A stretch of 7,174 nt of DNA from Lachnospiraceae bacterium (GCA_017960415.1 JAGCZE010000122.1:1-7174), one strand, 5' to 3'. Positions 1 to 7,065 are shown, counted from the stretch's first letter. The notes: generated from the sequence alone by a model not told the origin. Numbers and translations: made by a program.

Positions 1-443
1 TAATGTGTTGCCGTTACGGTCATGTTATTGGCTGCCCAGGCATAAATAGCCTCGCTCCAATAATGCCCCTTCGCAGGGATCTTTGTTCCGCCGTGCATCA
101 ACTCACCGCAGGCCTCGCAGTAGTAAGCATCGGCCAATCCGTCTTCCGTACAGGTTTCCGGATAACCATCAACGATCCTTGAAGGACCTACATGATTGCC
201 GGGATTCTTTGTACTTTCATCATCATATTCGGTTCTATGCTGGCCGCATCGGCTGCACCAGTAATCTCGTCCTGACGGATCAACACAGGTTGCCGGGATG
301 ATCTCTCCTGCAAGCCACTGATGTGATTCGGGATCCAAAGGAAGCGCTTCATCTTTTATCTCCCCGCATATCGAGCAGGTATGTCTTACCTTGCCTTGCT
401 GACTGCAGCTTGATTTCCTTATGATCGTATCAACATAGTCATG
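1..443 (-). repeat. Tandem H...C...CxxCG protein repeats (zinc-ribbon-like)
   Basis: Three full units and the start of a fourth lie at the visible end of the surface protein. They begin at H1660, H1700, H1743 and H1786, a period of 40-43 residues. Each full unit has an isolated Cys followed by CxxCG: C1672 with C1682/C1685, C1712 with C1722/C1725, and C1757 with C1768/C1771. An aromatic residue follows the opening His by two positions in most units (HDY, HQW, HYW), and a Gly after the first Cys is conserved (SQQGK, VDPSGR, TEDGL). The fourth unit breaks off in a YAWAANNMTVTATH variant. Spacing could support metal binding by His plus three Cys per unit or disulfides; neither is shown by the sequence. 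This style of repeat is known from Clostridia cell-surface proteins. Confidence 0.
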
Positions 444-3400
444 AATATGTCTGTCTGCCGTGATCACCACATCCCTGCCGGGAACTGTTGCGGGATTCGA
501 CAGCTTCTTACCGTCGATCTGCCAGATCAGTGCTTCATTTCCGGCAGTATTTACACTTACCTCCGGCGGTGTAAGCGCACTGCCGAATTCAAGTGTTTCC
601 TCCTTGATCACATTACCGCCGTCAACCCATTGTACATTGTATGAGTTGATCGTATAAGTAATCTTGAGCGTAAGATCACTCGAAGGCATATGGATCACCG
701 AATCCTTGGTAATCTCAATTTCACCGTCATCCCATACGGCGATCACCTTCATGGTATAGCCTTCTTTGTCTTTGAGCCTTGAAAGTTTTACAACTTCATC
801 GGTTCTCTGACTCGTGTAATATTCCCTTTCTCCGTCTATCTCCAGGTATATCTTCTGATAAGTCGGATTCAGACTCACACGTGCACTATAGACCAGCTCT
901 TCGGTCAATACGTAACCGAATGAATTTATTGCCTGATTGTAATCATTATACCAGTCAATCTTATAGGAATATCCTTTTTTAGCCGGCAGAGTCCCTGTGA
1001 TATCGGGCGGATCCAGTACATGATCCATGTATTGGCATACATCCTCTCTGTAAACCGTCTCTCCGTTCTCACTCGTCCAGATTACCTTTGCGGGAGTTTT
1101 GGCATAGGTATAACCTATGACTATGATTCCCTCATCCGGCATTGTCGTGTTTTCGGTCACCGGTTTCCATCCGCTTGCATTGGACAGCAAATCCTTGACT
1201 TCATCAAAGTAAGCTGTTCTGAATGTAGGCAGATAATACTTTACGGTACCGTCTTCACTTATAGCGTTCTTTTGATAAGTGAAACCTGTTCGTCCCTGAT
1301 CATCCACAATAGTAGTCCTGGGATAGCTCTCAAGTCCGCTCTTGGGTACATAATACCACTCAAGTTCATAGTGATATGTCTTCCTGAACCATTCGGAAGC
1401 CTCTACAAGCCTCTCGAGGAAATTCTCGCCACCCCTGATTTCCATTGAACCTAAGGTGAAGTATCTTCCTCCCGTCATGGGTTTGTTATACACGATATAA
1501 GGATTTATCGTGTGATCCGGCTGGCGGTCAAAATACAGCTTGACCACGGTCTCATTCTTGACCATCAGGAAATACAGTACACCCTTATAGGTTTTCATGG
1601 TGTTCAGTATATTTTCATAATAATTCTGATACCGGTCATAGAACTGATTCCACTTTTCATTGGCAGCCGCCAATACCTTAGAATTGACCTCTTTTCTTCT
1701 GTATTTCTCTTGTACGTCTTGTAATTCTGCATAGACTTCTTTTTCTTTGGCATCCATATCCTTGGTTCCCGGATAGTTTACACCGACCAGATAATAACCG
1801 GGGAACTGGAAAATGAAGTCTTCATTAACGATAAGGTCATATTCGATACCGTCAAAACCGTCGAAACCGCCATACTTGACGAGATCATAACCCGTACGGT
1901 CTTCATTCTGCAGATAATACTCAACAACCGCGGTCATCGCTTCGCCCTTCCAGTGAACCTTGAGCGTACGCTTGATCTCTACGGTAGTAAATCCGAATGA
2001 ATCATTGGTATAGATGAATGTAATCTCACCCCAATACTCGTCCTTATCATTATCGACGGGTTTTACATATATCTCGTTCGTTGCGGGCAGGTACTGGAAT
2101 GAATGCTTTCCGTTTGACCTTCCGTCTTCACCGTCGAGGTCTACACAGCTGACAGTGAAATGTTCCTCATTGTACTGGGTATATTCCCTGCCGTTGATGC
2201 TGAAGGAATAGTTCTTTTCACCAACCTTGTTGGAATCCCAGCTCTCATCGCTGAGTTCGCCGGATTCAAGAGCCATCGAGTATACCTTGAATACTGAATC
2301 GGGTACCTTCACGGTATTCTTGCCCTTTTCGATCTCTAGCATTTCGTATATCTCGTCGTCTTCATCCGTATTGACCGGATGAGGCACAGGGACAGACTCC
2401 GCCCCGAGAGTCAGGAACGGCCATTTCTTTTCATACAGCGTCTTCTCATAGCTTAGGGCTTCGTCACCGAGCTGTGCCTTGAAATTAATCTCGAGATAAG
2501 CACCTATCTCAAACAGCAGCGAACCCATGATTCCGCTGTCAGGTTCCTCGCCCGACCTCCATGCATAATACATATACAGGAAGCCGTACAATTCCATATA
2601 TACGCCTATTTCCGCAGAAATACCGATTGAATCGAGCTTGGTGGAAATAAGACCGAGACGCAGCTCAAACTCAACTCCGGCACGTACTCCGACCATACCA
2701 AACAGGAAGAAGTCTATACGGAAATTGGGTGTTTCCAGATCGCCGACCTGCTTTTCCACGGTACCTGCCGCCACACTTACATGGTAGCAGAACTGCTTCG
2801 CATTTCCGTAGGAAATACTGAATCCTATCATCGCATTCAGCTTCCATGAAAGCACGAAATCAGCACTGAAGCCTACGGCAATTACATGCCAGGGATCCAG
2901 ATGGAACTCGAGGGCAAACAGTTCCTGCTTGATAATGGGCACGTACTCGGCGTCATTTTCAAGCATCTGTGAATATTTTGTCGGAAGATCACCGCCCATG
3001 CTGGCACCTGCACCCGTATCGGCCTCAGAAGCAGCACCGTGCTGTACTGCCTCTCCTTTCTGCTTTGAATACTGGCCGCCGCCCTGAACCTTTTCAAGGT
3101 TCTTGGACATAGTCTTCAGCTGTTTGCTCAGATCCACAAGATCCTGTGCATCCTTCTTATTGGGATTATCCCCGGCTCCGGTCGTTTCCAGCAAACGAGC
3201 CCAATCGGTTTCCTTCTCGTCTGTTTTGGTCATGATCGTTGCCTGTGCAGAGAAGCAGGTAAATGTTCCTGCCTGCAGCGCAGCATCTATTGTTGCATCA
3301 ACAGGGATGATAACGTCCCATTCTATTTCAAAATCAAGATTGTAACCAAGCAGGATTTCCTGTTCGATCTGTGCCACACACTGGATCTCCAGTATGTTGT

Positions 3401-5420
3401 CTTCGTTCATATGAATCTTGATCGTAAATCCTGCATGGAACACCGCACGTATACCTGTTCCGCTGAAATGTTCCAGCTTCGGGGCAATAGTAAATCCTGC
3501 GGTAAGTCCCGAGAATTCAACCTTCTGCCCTGCAGCTAAAGGACGAAGCTCCTCTAATGAAATATCCTCACCGGTATCGGTCTTAAATGCAATATTCTTA
3601 AGAGAGTCCGCTATTTCCGGATCATCGGGCATTTCAACATCACCGTTGATAAGTGCAACGATGTAATTACCCACTGCATCCGCATAACCGCTCTCTTCCA
3701 TCTGGTTCAGCAGTCCCTGCCTGATATTTTCGACTTCCTGCTCGGTCACGGGAATATCAACCTGATCAACCTTTGTATACATTCCCTGTGAACGGTGCAT
3801 GTCATCTACGGTAGCCGCCTCATAGGTTACCGTAAGAGCATTTCCCGCAGGGGTAACGCCTGTGATCCTGCCGTATCCTGTGCCTCTGCTCTTCAGTTCC
3901 GCAAGTGTGGTGGGAAGCTGTCCCTCATAGAACATGATGAAGCTGCCCTCCTGTACTTTTGTTGACCCGTTCAGTCTCAGAACTTCATGAATGGGCTTGT
4001 CAAAAGTCAGATCTTCGGCGGTAAGCGTGATCGTTCCGCTTGCGGGATTGTTGCCCGCCTTCACCGGAATAACGACCGGTGTATCGATAATATCCAGTAT
4101 TGCTGCGCCTTCATAAGCATATCTGTTATCACCGAGTACTTCGGTGATCTTAAAATAGCTTATATCTCCGTCGACGGTTCCGCCCTCCCCCAGGGTTCCG
4201 TCATATACAGCAACCTTTGTTCCGACTGCCAGCTGAACAGCTGTTGTCATGATACCGCTGCGCTCAGCCTGAACAACATCCTCGCTGTCATTAGCGGCAA
4301 CCAGCTTAAGGAGACTGCCCAGATCATCGACACCCTCCACCTCGTTCAACGGTATGTAAACCATTGACGAACTAAGCTTAACATCATTATATTCGGCCTT
4401 TGTAACCGTAAAGTTGTGATAAACGATCCTCTCATCGGTCTCCTCATCTTCGAAAACGAAACGCAATGAAGCGGTATCCTTTATCTCAACCTGCTGGAGG
4501 CTGCCTTCTGTCCATGCTCCCGCCACGGGATGCACGATATATATATCAGCCCTGTCCCATTCTCTCTGCTGCAGATGTAAAACAGCATCCTGAAGCAGAA
4601 CAACCTTATCGGGATCGAGGCGCAGTTCCTCACGCCAATAGCGTTCGGGGCTGTCTTCTTCGGACAATCCGTACAGTTCGTACAGGTCGGGTAATGTATC
4701 TGCGTCGGGATCTATACTGACTTTCTTCAGCAGCTCGCGTATTTCTTCATCGGGCTCATAGGAAGCATCACCGCTTATCAGGCCCGCTACTGCCCCATTG
4801 TATTTTTCAAGGGTAAAGTCAATATCTTCACCACCCTTGGTCAGATTCCTGACAGCAATTTCCTGCTTTACATCATCCGTTGTCTGATTATGTGACACAA
4901 CAAGCACCTGATAATTCTTGTCCACATCTCTTTTTGCCACATAATCGTATGAAAATGTTCCGTCCATTCCCTCTTTGGTACCAAAGCGGGGATACAGCGT
5001 AATGTTGTGATCAACCACATCACTTGATGCGGACATATATGTCAGTCCGTCATCATAATACCAGCCAAGGAACATTTTTCCGTCTTCTTTTGCCGAAGGC
5101 AGTTCGGCAAATGTAGTTCCGTCCGCAAGCATCAAAGTCTCGGGAAGCGTGATCTTCTCAGCTTCACCTGCTTTAAGGCCGACCGGCATGGCAAATTTTA
5201 CTTCATGATAAACGGTTGTATCCGTCTCGGATACCGTTTTCACTTCGGTATTGCCGTTACCTGAGTTGTTCTCAACTGCCTGCGTAACCACGGGATTATT
5301 CTGCGGCTCTTCCGGCGTATTGGACTTATTGGCCAACACAACGCCGGTAACCGTTCCTGCAGTGATCACGGCCGCGATTATCGCTGCTGCGATCTTGTGA
5401 CTCATAATGAATTTCATCAT
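1..5420 (-). CDS. Giant secreted modular surface protein (3' end outside the window)
   Basis: The frame is open from the start codon to the window edge, giving at least 1806 residues without a stop. Three in-frame ATGs lie close together (5426, 5420, 5417). GAGGGG at 5428-5433 is 1, 7 and 10 nt from them, so 5420 is preferred. Residues 10-30 form one hydrophobic segment after a Lys/His-containing n-region, with a V-L-A possible signal peptidase site ending at A30; it could instead be an uncleaved anchor. Domains in order: linker 35-67; InlB B-like repeat 71-147 with the FLGWYYDD core; paired beta modules about 390-540; amphipathic beta regions 629-735 and 831-1009 around a polar hinge; MucBP-like module with helical insert about 1160-1300; three InlB-like repeats 1444-1657; H-C-CxxCG repeats from 1658. 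No enzymatic motif was recognised. Adhesion or matrix/host binding is the usual role of such architectures, but the ligand is unknown. A sortase signal or wall-binding domain would lie beyond the window. Starting 30 bp after the protease stop suggests co-transcription. Confidence 0.
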   Translation of the reverse strand, partial: MMKFIMSHKIAAAIIAAVITAGTVTGVVLANKSNTPEEPQNNPVVTQAVENNSGNGNTEVKTVSETDTTVYHEVKFAMPVGLKAGEAEKITLPETLMLADGTTFAELPSAKEDGKMFLGWYYDDGLTYMSASSDVVDHNITLYPRFGTKEGMDGTFSYDYVAKRDVDKNYQVLVVSHNQTTDDVKQEIAVRNLTKGGEDIDFTLEKYNGAVAGLISGDASYEPDEEIRELLKKVSIDPDADTLPDLYELYGLSEEDSPERYWREELRLDPDKVVLLQDAVLHLQQREWDRADIYIVHPVAGAWTEGSLQQVEIKDTASLRFVFEDEETDERIVYHNFTVTKAEYNDVKLSSSMVYIPLNEVEGVDDLGSLLKLVAANDSEDVVQAERSGIMTTAVQLAVGTKVAVYDGTLGEGGTVDGDISYFKITEVLGDNRYAYEGAAILDIIDTPVVIPVKAGNNPASGTITLTAEDLTFDKPIHEVLRLNGSTKVQEGSFIMFYEGQLPTTLAELKSRGTGYGRITGVTPAGNALTVTYEAATVDDMHRSQGMYTKVDQVDIPVTEQEVENIRQGLLNQMEESGYADAVGNYIVALINGDVEMPDDPEIADSLKNIAFKTDTGEDISLEELRPLAAGQKVEFSGLTAGFTIAPKLEHFSGTGIRAVFHAGFTIKIHMNEDNILEIQCVAQIEQEILLGYNLDFEIEWDVIIPVDATIDAALQAGTFTCFSAQATIMTKTDEKETDWARLLETTGAGDNPNKKDAQDLVDLSKQLKTMSKNLEKVQGGGQYSKQKGEAVQHGAASEADTGAGASMGGDLPTKYSQMLENDAEYVPIIKQELFALEFHLDPWHVIAVGFSADFVLSWKLNAMIGFSISYGNAKQFCYHVSVAAGTVEKQVGDLETPNFRIDFFLFGMVGVRAGVEFELRLGLISTKLDSIGISAEIGVYMELYGFLYMYYAWRSGEEPDSGIMGSLLFEIGAYLEINFKAQLGDEALSYEKTLYEKKWPFLTLGAESVPVPHPVNTDEDDEIYEMLEIEKGKNTVKVPDSVFKVYSMALESGELSDESWDSNKVGEKNYSFSINGREYTQYNEEHFTVSCVDLDGEDGRSNGKHSFQYLPATNEIYVKPVDNDKDEYWGEITFIYTNDSFGFTTVEIKRTLKVHWKGEAMTAVVEYYLQNEDRTGYDLVKYGGFDGFDGIEYDLIVNEDFIFQFPGYYLVGVNYPGTKDMDAKEKEVYAELQDVQEKYRRKEVNSKVLAAANEKWNQFYDRYQNYYENILNTMKTYKGVLYFLMVKNETVVKLYFDRQPDHTINPYIVYNKPMTGGRYFTLGSMEIRGGENFLERLVEASEWFRKTYHYELEWYYVPKSGLESYPRTTIVDDQGRTGFTYQKNAISEDGTVKYYLPTFRTAYFDEVKDLLSNASGWKPVTENTTMPDEGIIVIGYTYAKTPAKVIWTSENGETVYREDVCQYMDHVLDPPDITGTLPAKKGYSYKIDWYNDYNQAINSFGYVLTEELVYSARVSLNPTYQKIYLEIDGEREYYTSQRTDEVVKLSRLKDKEGYTMKVIAVWDDGEIEITKDSVIHMPSSDLTLKITYTINSYNVQWVDGGNVIKEETLEFGSALTPPEVSVNTAGNEALIWQIDGKKLSNPATVPGRDVVITADRHIHDYVDTIIRKSSCSQQGKVRHTCSICGEIKDEALPLDPESHQWLAGEIIPATCVDPSGRDYWCSRCGQHRTEYDDESTKNPGNHVGPSRIVDGYPETCTEDGLADAYYCEACGELMHGGTKIPAKGHYWSEAIYAWAANNMTVTATH
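450..1091 (-). repeat. Three InlB B-like (Listeria-Bacteroides type) protein repeats
   Basis: These are protein-level repeats within the surface protein, residues 1444-1519, 1520-1591 and 1592-1657. Each opens with a beta strand ending in a turn (VIWTSENGE, IYLEIDGE, VQWVDGG), has a central aromatic/hydrophobic strand (YKIDWYND, MKVIAVWDDG, ALIWQIDGKK), and closes with a hydrophobic strand (LVYSARV, LTLKITY, VVITADR). The pattern matches the small beta-grasp-like repeats of Listeria internalin and many Firmicutes surface proteins. A fourth copy lies near the N-terminus (residues 71-147, bases about 4980-5210). The copies are strongly diverged, so they are not DNA repeats. They probably serve as rigid spacers or weak binding modules. 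Confidence 0.
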
Positions 5421-5427
5421 AGTCATA

Positions 5428-5433
5428 CCCCTC
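5428..5433 (-). promoter_or_regulatory. Ribosome binding site of the giant surface protein
   Basis: GAGGGG on the minus strand lies 7 nt before the ATG at 5420. The upstream in-frame ATG at 5426 is only 1 nt away and is unlikely to be used. The ATG at 5417 (10 nt) is a second possibility. The choice changes only one to three N-terminal residues. Confidence 0.
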
Positions 5434-5446
5434 GTAGAATAATGAA

Positions 5447-5474
5447 ATTTTTATTGGTTATTATATAATGTCAA
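5447..5474 (-). promoter_or_regulatory. Weak candidate internal promoter for the surface protein gene
   Basis: A perfect TTGACA (5469-5474) lies in the last codons of the protease gene. It is followed after 16 nt by AAAAAT (5447-5452), a 4/6 match to the -10 consensus. This could give the giant gene transcription independent of the protease. The TATAAT at 5460-5465 is only 3 nt from the TTGACA, so those two cannot pair. AT-rich chance matches are common at gene ends, so confidence is low. Confidence 0.
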
Positions 5475-6275
5475 CGCCGACCTTGCCGGTGCAGCGATAT
5501 TAAGGTTTTGACCCTTGTCATAGGTTCCCGTTACAATTCCTGTGACAAGGCCTTCCGAATCAAACAGCGGCGCCCCGCTGCTGCCTCCGGATACCGGTGC
5601 TGAAAAAACCAGCATACTTAAATTGTCTGTCTTCCATATTCCGCAAACATCACCCTTGGTAACAAGATTGATCAGGCCGAACTGACTGCTGATGACTACG
5701 GCCTCACTCCCTCTTGCCGGAAGCTCTTCCTTCAGCTCAAGCGGCTCAAGCTGCGCATCCGTTGGAAGAGCACATATAACAATATCAGATTTTTCATCAT
5801 CATCGATCACCCGGTCGATCCTGAAGGTTGTTCCGTCATCACGGGTTGCGGTCATATAATCCATATTAACCACAACATGACGGGCCGTAACAAGGATCGA
5901 ACCGTCAAATGCCGCAAATCCGCTTCCGGTTGCGATCTTATCATCGCGGTCATTGTAGACCTCAAGCCTTACCACAGATTTTGCGAATCTTTCATAGTCA
6001 ATTTCCGTTGCCTCCGGGTCAGGCTGAGTTGCCGGGTTTTCCGTAACCGTCACGGTGGGTTCGGATTGTTCAGCCGGACTTTCCGTAACTGTCGCGGTGG
6101 GTTCGGATTGTTCAGCCGGACTTTCCGTAACTGTCGCGGTGGGTTCGGTCAGTGTCACATAAGCTTTCGTATCTGTTCCGTTTTCAGCTGACGAAGTACA
6201 CGCAGAAAGACAAAATGCAAGACATATGATAAGACATGCCGCATAAATATACTTATTTTTTTGAACCCTCCACAT
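5451..6275 (-). CDS. Lipid-anchored trypsin-like (S1, HtrA-type fold) serine protease without PDZ domain
   Basis: A 274-residue protein. Residues 1-26 form a lipoprotein signal: n-region with R3, K6 and K8, a hydrophobic stretch 9-23, and the lipobox LSAC with lipidated Cys26. Residues 40-90 are a Thr/Pro/Glu-rich stalk carrying a 14-residue tandem repeat. The catalytic domain covers about 94-272. The triad is visible as H133 in TARHVV, D164 in KSDIVI and S233 in GGSSGAP. Spacings of 31 and 69 residues resemble HtrA/DegP proteases. The protein ends directly after the protease domain, so there is no PDZ domain. It should act outside the cell, tethered to the membrane. Start choice is firm: AGGGAGA at 6283-6289 lies 7 nt before the ATG. 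It sits between a response regulator and a giant secreted protein, suggesting regulated surface proteolysis; the substrate is unknown. It could also be a sensor or processing protease for the giant protein (inference). Confidence 0.
   Translation of the reverse strand: MWRVQKNKYIYAACLIICLAFCLSACTSSAENGTDTKAYVTLTEPTATVTESPAEQSEPTATVTESPAEQSEPTVTVTENPATQPDPEATEIDYERFAKSVVRLEVYNDRDDKIATGSGFAAFDGSILVTARHVVVNMDYMTATRDDGTTFRIDRVIDDDEKSDIVICALPTDAQLEPLELKEELPARGSEAVVISSQFGLINLVTKGDVCGIWKTDNLSMLVFSAPVSGGSSGAPLFDSEGLVTGIVTGTYDKGQNLNIAAPARSALTLYNNQ
6021..6148 (-). repeat. 42-bp tandem repeat encoding the protease stalk
   Basis: Two identical 42-bp copies lie head to tail at 6057-6098 and 6099-6140. 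They are followed by the first 8 bases of a third (6141-6148) and preceded by a diverged, shorter relative (about 6021-6056). Each copy encodes 14 residues of the TATVTESPAEQSEP type (residues 46-59 and 60-73). The unit length is a multiple of three, so gain or loss of copies keeps the frame and only changes stalk length. Confidence 0.
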
Positions 6276-6282
6276 ACAGCAA

Positions 6283-6289
6283 TCTCCCT
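6283..6289 (-). promoter_or_regulatory. Ribosome binding site of the protease gene
   Basis: AGGGAGA on the minus strand, 7 nt from the ATG at 6275. It lies almost at the predicted transcript start of the TATAAT promoter at 6297-6302, which would give a leader of only about 14-15 nt. Confidence 0.
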
Positions 6290-6296
6290 ATTTTTT

Positions 6297-6302
6297 ATTA
6301 TA
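6297..6302 (-). promoter_or_regulatory. Candidate -10 box of a promoter for the protease (and surface protein)
   Basis: A perfect TATAAT is read on the minus strand in the 85-bp gap between regulator and protease. At 16-18 nt upstream there is no good TTGACA (best is TTCGAT-like) and no extended -10 TG. A perfect -10 with a poor -35 is typical of activator-dependent promoters, which fits the adjacent response regulator, but the sequence alone does not prove use. Confidence 0.
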
Positions 6303-6327
6303 GCGAATATTCCGTCCGAATCGAAAA

Positions 6328-6351
6328 ACTTGCATAATTGTAAGTATACTT
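6328..6351 (-). promoter_or_regulatory. Overlapping inverted repeats upstream of the protease promoter (possible operator)
   Basis: ACTTGCA (6328-6334) and TGTAAGT (6339-6345) form a 7-bp inverted repeat with one mismatch and a 4-nt spacer. It overlaps a perfect 10-bp palindrome AAGTATACTT (6342-6351). The block lies about 26-54 bp upstream of the TATAAT, where an OmpR-type activator often binds. Read as RNA on the minus strand, the first repeat is followed by a short U run, so a weak terminator after the regulator gene is an alternative. The stem is AT-rich and weak, so I favour neither strongly. Confidence 0.
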
Positions 6352-6360
6352 TTGGTTATT

Positions 6361-7032
6361 TTAGTATTCCTCAAGCAAGTATCCTTCTCCTCTTTGGAAA
6401 GCCACGCGTACAGCCGACTTTGCCGTATCAAGCTTTTTATTCAGTCGGGATACGGTGGTGTGGATCGCGTTATGATCATCGGCTGAGACTGTACCCCAAA
6501 CGTTTTGATACAGTTCCTCTATCCCGACCGGATTATTGATGTTCCTCGCAAGTGACAACAGCAGGATGAACTCCTTCTGAGTCAGAAGAATATCATTGTC
6601 ACCGCAATAGGCGATCATGGAAACCGAATCCAGCTTCAGGTCTTTGTATCTCACAAAGCGCTTCCAGCGCCCTAAATCCCTTAACCTTGCATCGATCCTT
6701 GCCAGCAGAACACCTATATCATAAGGCTTGGGCAGATAATCGTCGCCGCCCGCTCTCAGACCGTCTACGATCTGTTCGTTCTCACCCAATGCAGAAAGGA
6801 ATATTATCGGAATATCGTATTCATTTTTTATCTTTTTGCACAGAGTCAGTCCGTCAGCATCCGGGAGCATGATATCCAGGACCATCAGATCAACCTCCTC
6901 GGACTTGAACATTTCCATACAGCCCCTTCCGTCCTCGGCCTTCAGCACCCTGTATCCCTCCATCATCAGTGCTTCGTAATTAATATCCATGATGTAAGGA
7001 TTATCCTCAACAAGCAAAATCGTATGGCTCAT
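6361..7032 (-). CDS. OmpR/PhoB-family two-component response regulator
   Basis: A 223-residue protein of normal family length. The N-terminal receiver domain (about 3-118) shows the acidic pair E9/D10, phospho-acceptor D53 in VLDIMLPD, S80 in the Thr/Ser switch position (IIFLSA), and K102 in LPKPYD. The C-terminal winged-helix DNA-binding domain covers about 127-222, with LTQKEF, the recognition-helix region NAIHTTVSRLNKKL and the wing RGEGYLL. When phosphorylated by its kinase it should bind DNA and alter transcription. The start is supported by GAGG at 7040-7043, 7 nt before the ATG. It begins 33 bp after the stop of the histidine kinase fragment, so the two form a kinase-first pair. The protease and surface protein directly downstream are the most obvious candidate targets (inference from position). 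The signal is not deducible here. Confidence 0.
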   Translation of the reverse strand: MSHTILLVEDNPYIMDINYEALMMEGYRVLKAEDGRGCMEMFKSEEVDLMVLDIMLPDADGLTLCKKIKNEYDIPIIFLSALGENEQIVDGLRAGGDDYLPKPYDIGVLLARIDARLRDLGRWKRFVRYKDLKLDSVSMIAYCGDNDILLTQKEFILLLSLARNINNPVGIEELYQNVWGTVSADDHNAIHTTVSRLNKKLDTAKSAVRVAFQRGEGYLLEEY

Positions 7033-7039
7033 ACTAAAA

Positions 7040-7043
7040 CCTC
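7040..7043 (-). promoter_or_regulatory. Ribosome binding site of the response regulator
   Basis: GAGG on the minus strand (within ATGAGGT), 7 nt from the ATG at 7032. It is adequate for translation independent of coupling to the upstream kinase gene. Confidence 0.
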
Positions 7044-7065
7044 ATTTTGATAGTATAATGAACTC

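Noticed and set aside
1020..1448. Plus-strand ORF of 142 codons
   Set aside because: It lies wholly opposite the verified 1806-codon minus frame, has no ribosome binding site of note, and its translation shows no domain pattern. The same applies to the other plus-strand ORFs between 83 and 4720.
2882..3097. Minus-strand ORF of 71 codons
   Set aside because: It is in another frame inside the giant surface protein gene, whose frame is continuous by residue count across this region.
5421..5450. Frameshift joining protease and surface protein into one fusion
   Set aside because: There is a clear TAA at 5451-5453, and the downstream gene has its own ribosome binding site and signal sequence.
6057..6140. 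CRISPR-like repeats
   Set aside because: The two copies are directly adjacent with no spacers and are in frame within the protease gene.
5877..6191. Plus-strand ORF of 104 codons with a repeated FGLFSRTFRNCRGG motif
   Set aside because: The repeat is only the antisense reading of the 42-bp repeat in the protease stalk. The minus frame has the lipobox and catalytic triad.
6328..6351. Strong rho-independent terminator after the response regulator
   Set aside because: The possible stem is short, AT-rich and mismatched, so I kept it only as an inverted repeat or possible operator.
7052..7057. TATACT-like -10 box just upstream of the response regulator
   Set aside because: No matching -35 (AAGTCT-like at 17 nt), and the 33-bp gap after the kinase gene fits simple co-transcription.
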